Shown here piece by piece: positions 63,616 to 64,000 of a stretch of DNA of 64,000 bases. The stretch comes from Serratia fonticola. Its GTDB lineage: Bacteria > Pseudomonadota > Gammaproteobacteria > Enterobacterales > Enterobacteriaceae. Position 1 is the stretch's first letter. The number at the start of each line of letters is the position of its first letter. The notes under the pieces were generated by a model. The model saw nothing but the letters and a program-made list of their open reading frames with translations, made no database searches and was not told the DNA's origin. Both the position numbers and the translations under genes were made by a program. The DNA lies in NCBI RefSeq assembly GCF_006715025.1, contig NZ_VFMK01000001.1, forward strand, positions 3,658,001-3,722,000, in the 5' to 3' direction.

Positions 63616-64000
63616 GGCTCCTCCCTCATGCTTAATCCATACTGCCGCTGCACCACCTGAAAGCGGTTACCGGTTTTGCGCAACAGGCTACGCAGGCTGT
63701 AGCGTGTATCCCCCATCAGCACAGTAAAGCGGGCTAAAAACAGGTCACTCTTGACCGTCAGCAGTTGTCTGGCCGCCGCAGTATCAATGTCCTTCAGGGC
63801 GGCCTGCGCCAAAAATGCCGCCGTACTTCCCCACCCTTCGCGCGGACGTTGTTGTAACAATCGGGTGGCCACGCTTGAATCAAGCTCCCTGAGAAATAGC
63901 GCCGCCAGTAATGGCCCTTGAGACTCACTCAGCGTATTGATGTTAACCGCCAGTGTTTGTGTCGGCAGCACGCAAACGTAAGGTAAAAGACGCCGATAAA
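63612..64000 (-). CDS. gspK: Type II secretion minor pseudopilin GspK (C-terminal part)
   Basis: The frame is open to the window edge, so only the last 128 codons are seen. PYVCVLPTQTLAVNINTLSE and the C-terminal FLARFTVLMGDTRYSLRSLLRK correspond to the GspK core after its helical insertion. GspK caps the pseudopilus tip with GspI and GspJ. Annotations that start at the GTG at 63971 would truncate it. Confidence 0.9.
   Translation of the reverse strand, partial: YRRLLPYVCVLPTQTLAVNINTLSESQGPLLAALFLRELDSSVATRLLQQRPREGWGSTAAFLAQAALKDIDTAAARQLLTVKSDLFLARFTVLMGDTRYSLRSLLRKTGNRFQVVQRQYGLSMREEP

Overview
The window looks like a chromosomal segment of an Enterobacterales bacterium, most likely Serratia or a close relative in Yersiniaceae/Pectobacteriaceae. 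This is inferred from protein families and gene order: an hcp/tssBCEFG-type T6SS with EagR-Rhs, a hyf-type formate hydrogenlyase next to fhlA, an FdhF with selenocysteine at codon 140, and a gsp type II secretion operon. No rRNA or tRNA gene is visible, so the genus is a guess.

Region 1 (about 1-10.5 kb) is a graveyard and reservoir of orphan Rhs toxin tips with immunity genes, all on the minus strand downstream of one full-length rhs gene. Nine toxin/immunity modules can be recognised, counting the live one on the full-length gene. The tips are an unknown remnant, a pertussis-type ART remnant paired with a NADAR protein, an RNase Sa-type tip with a barstar-like partner, a broken EndoU, an RNase A-like tip, a barnase/barstar pair, an AHH-nuclease remnant, a His-rich nuclease with a SMI1/KNR4 partner, and a HExxH metallopeptidase on the live rhs gene. 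Most modules are separated by a recurring linker: the end of the Rhs core, about 200 bp of conserved sequence, a plus-strand SymE-like toxin gene or its 3' remnant, and a hairpin terminator. Only one SymE-like copy (8.4-9.0 kb) is intact. In at least four modules the toxin is decayed while the immunity gene is open.

Region 2 (10.5-40.8 kb) is a complete T6SS locus. From hcp leftwards it reads hcp (+) and then, on the minus strand, tssB, tssC, tssE, tssF, tssG, tagH/fha, tssJ, tssK, tssL, tssH(clpV), a GAF-Fis regulator without an AAA+ domain, vasI/tagO, tssA, tssM, vasL, vgrG, an effector/immunity pair, eagR and rhs. The VgrG carries three 60-residue repeats at its N terminus. It is separated by an eight-G run and a one-base frame change from a methionine-free zinc metallopeptidase domain, which is followed by a lipoprotein immunity gene. 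This looks like an evolved VgrG whose effector domain is under frameshift control or was recently broken.

Region 3 (40.9-58.1 kb) is a formate hydrogenlyase island. fhlA, hypC and hypA run leftwards; hydN, hyfBCDEFGHIJ, hycI and selenocysteine-containing fdhF run rightwards. The divergent spacer carries two sigma-54 promoters facing outwards and an inverted repeat resembling the FhlA activator site. The complex would oxidise formate to CO2 and H2; a beta-carbonic anhydrase gene with an FNR/CRP-like site follows immediately.

Region 4 (59-64 kb) holds an exported M14-type peptidase-like protein and the distal end of a type II secretion operon (gspK partial, L, M, N, O).
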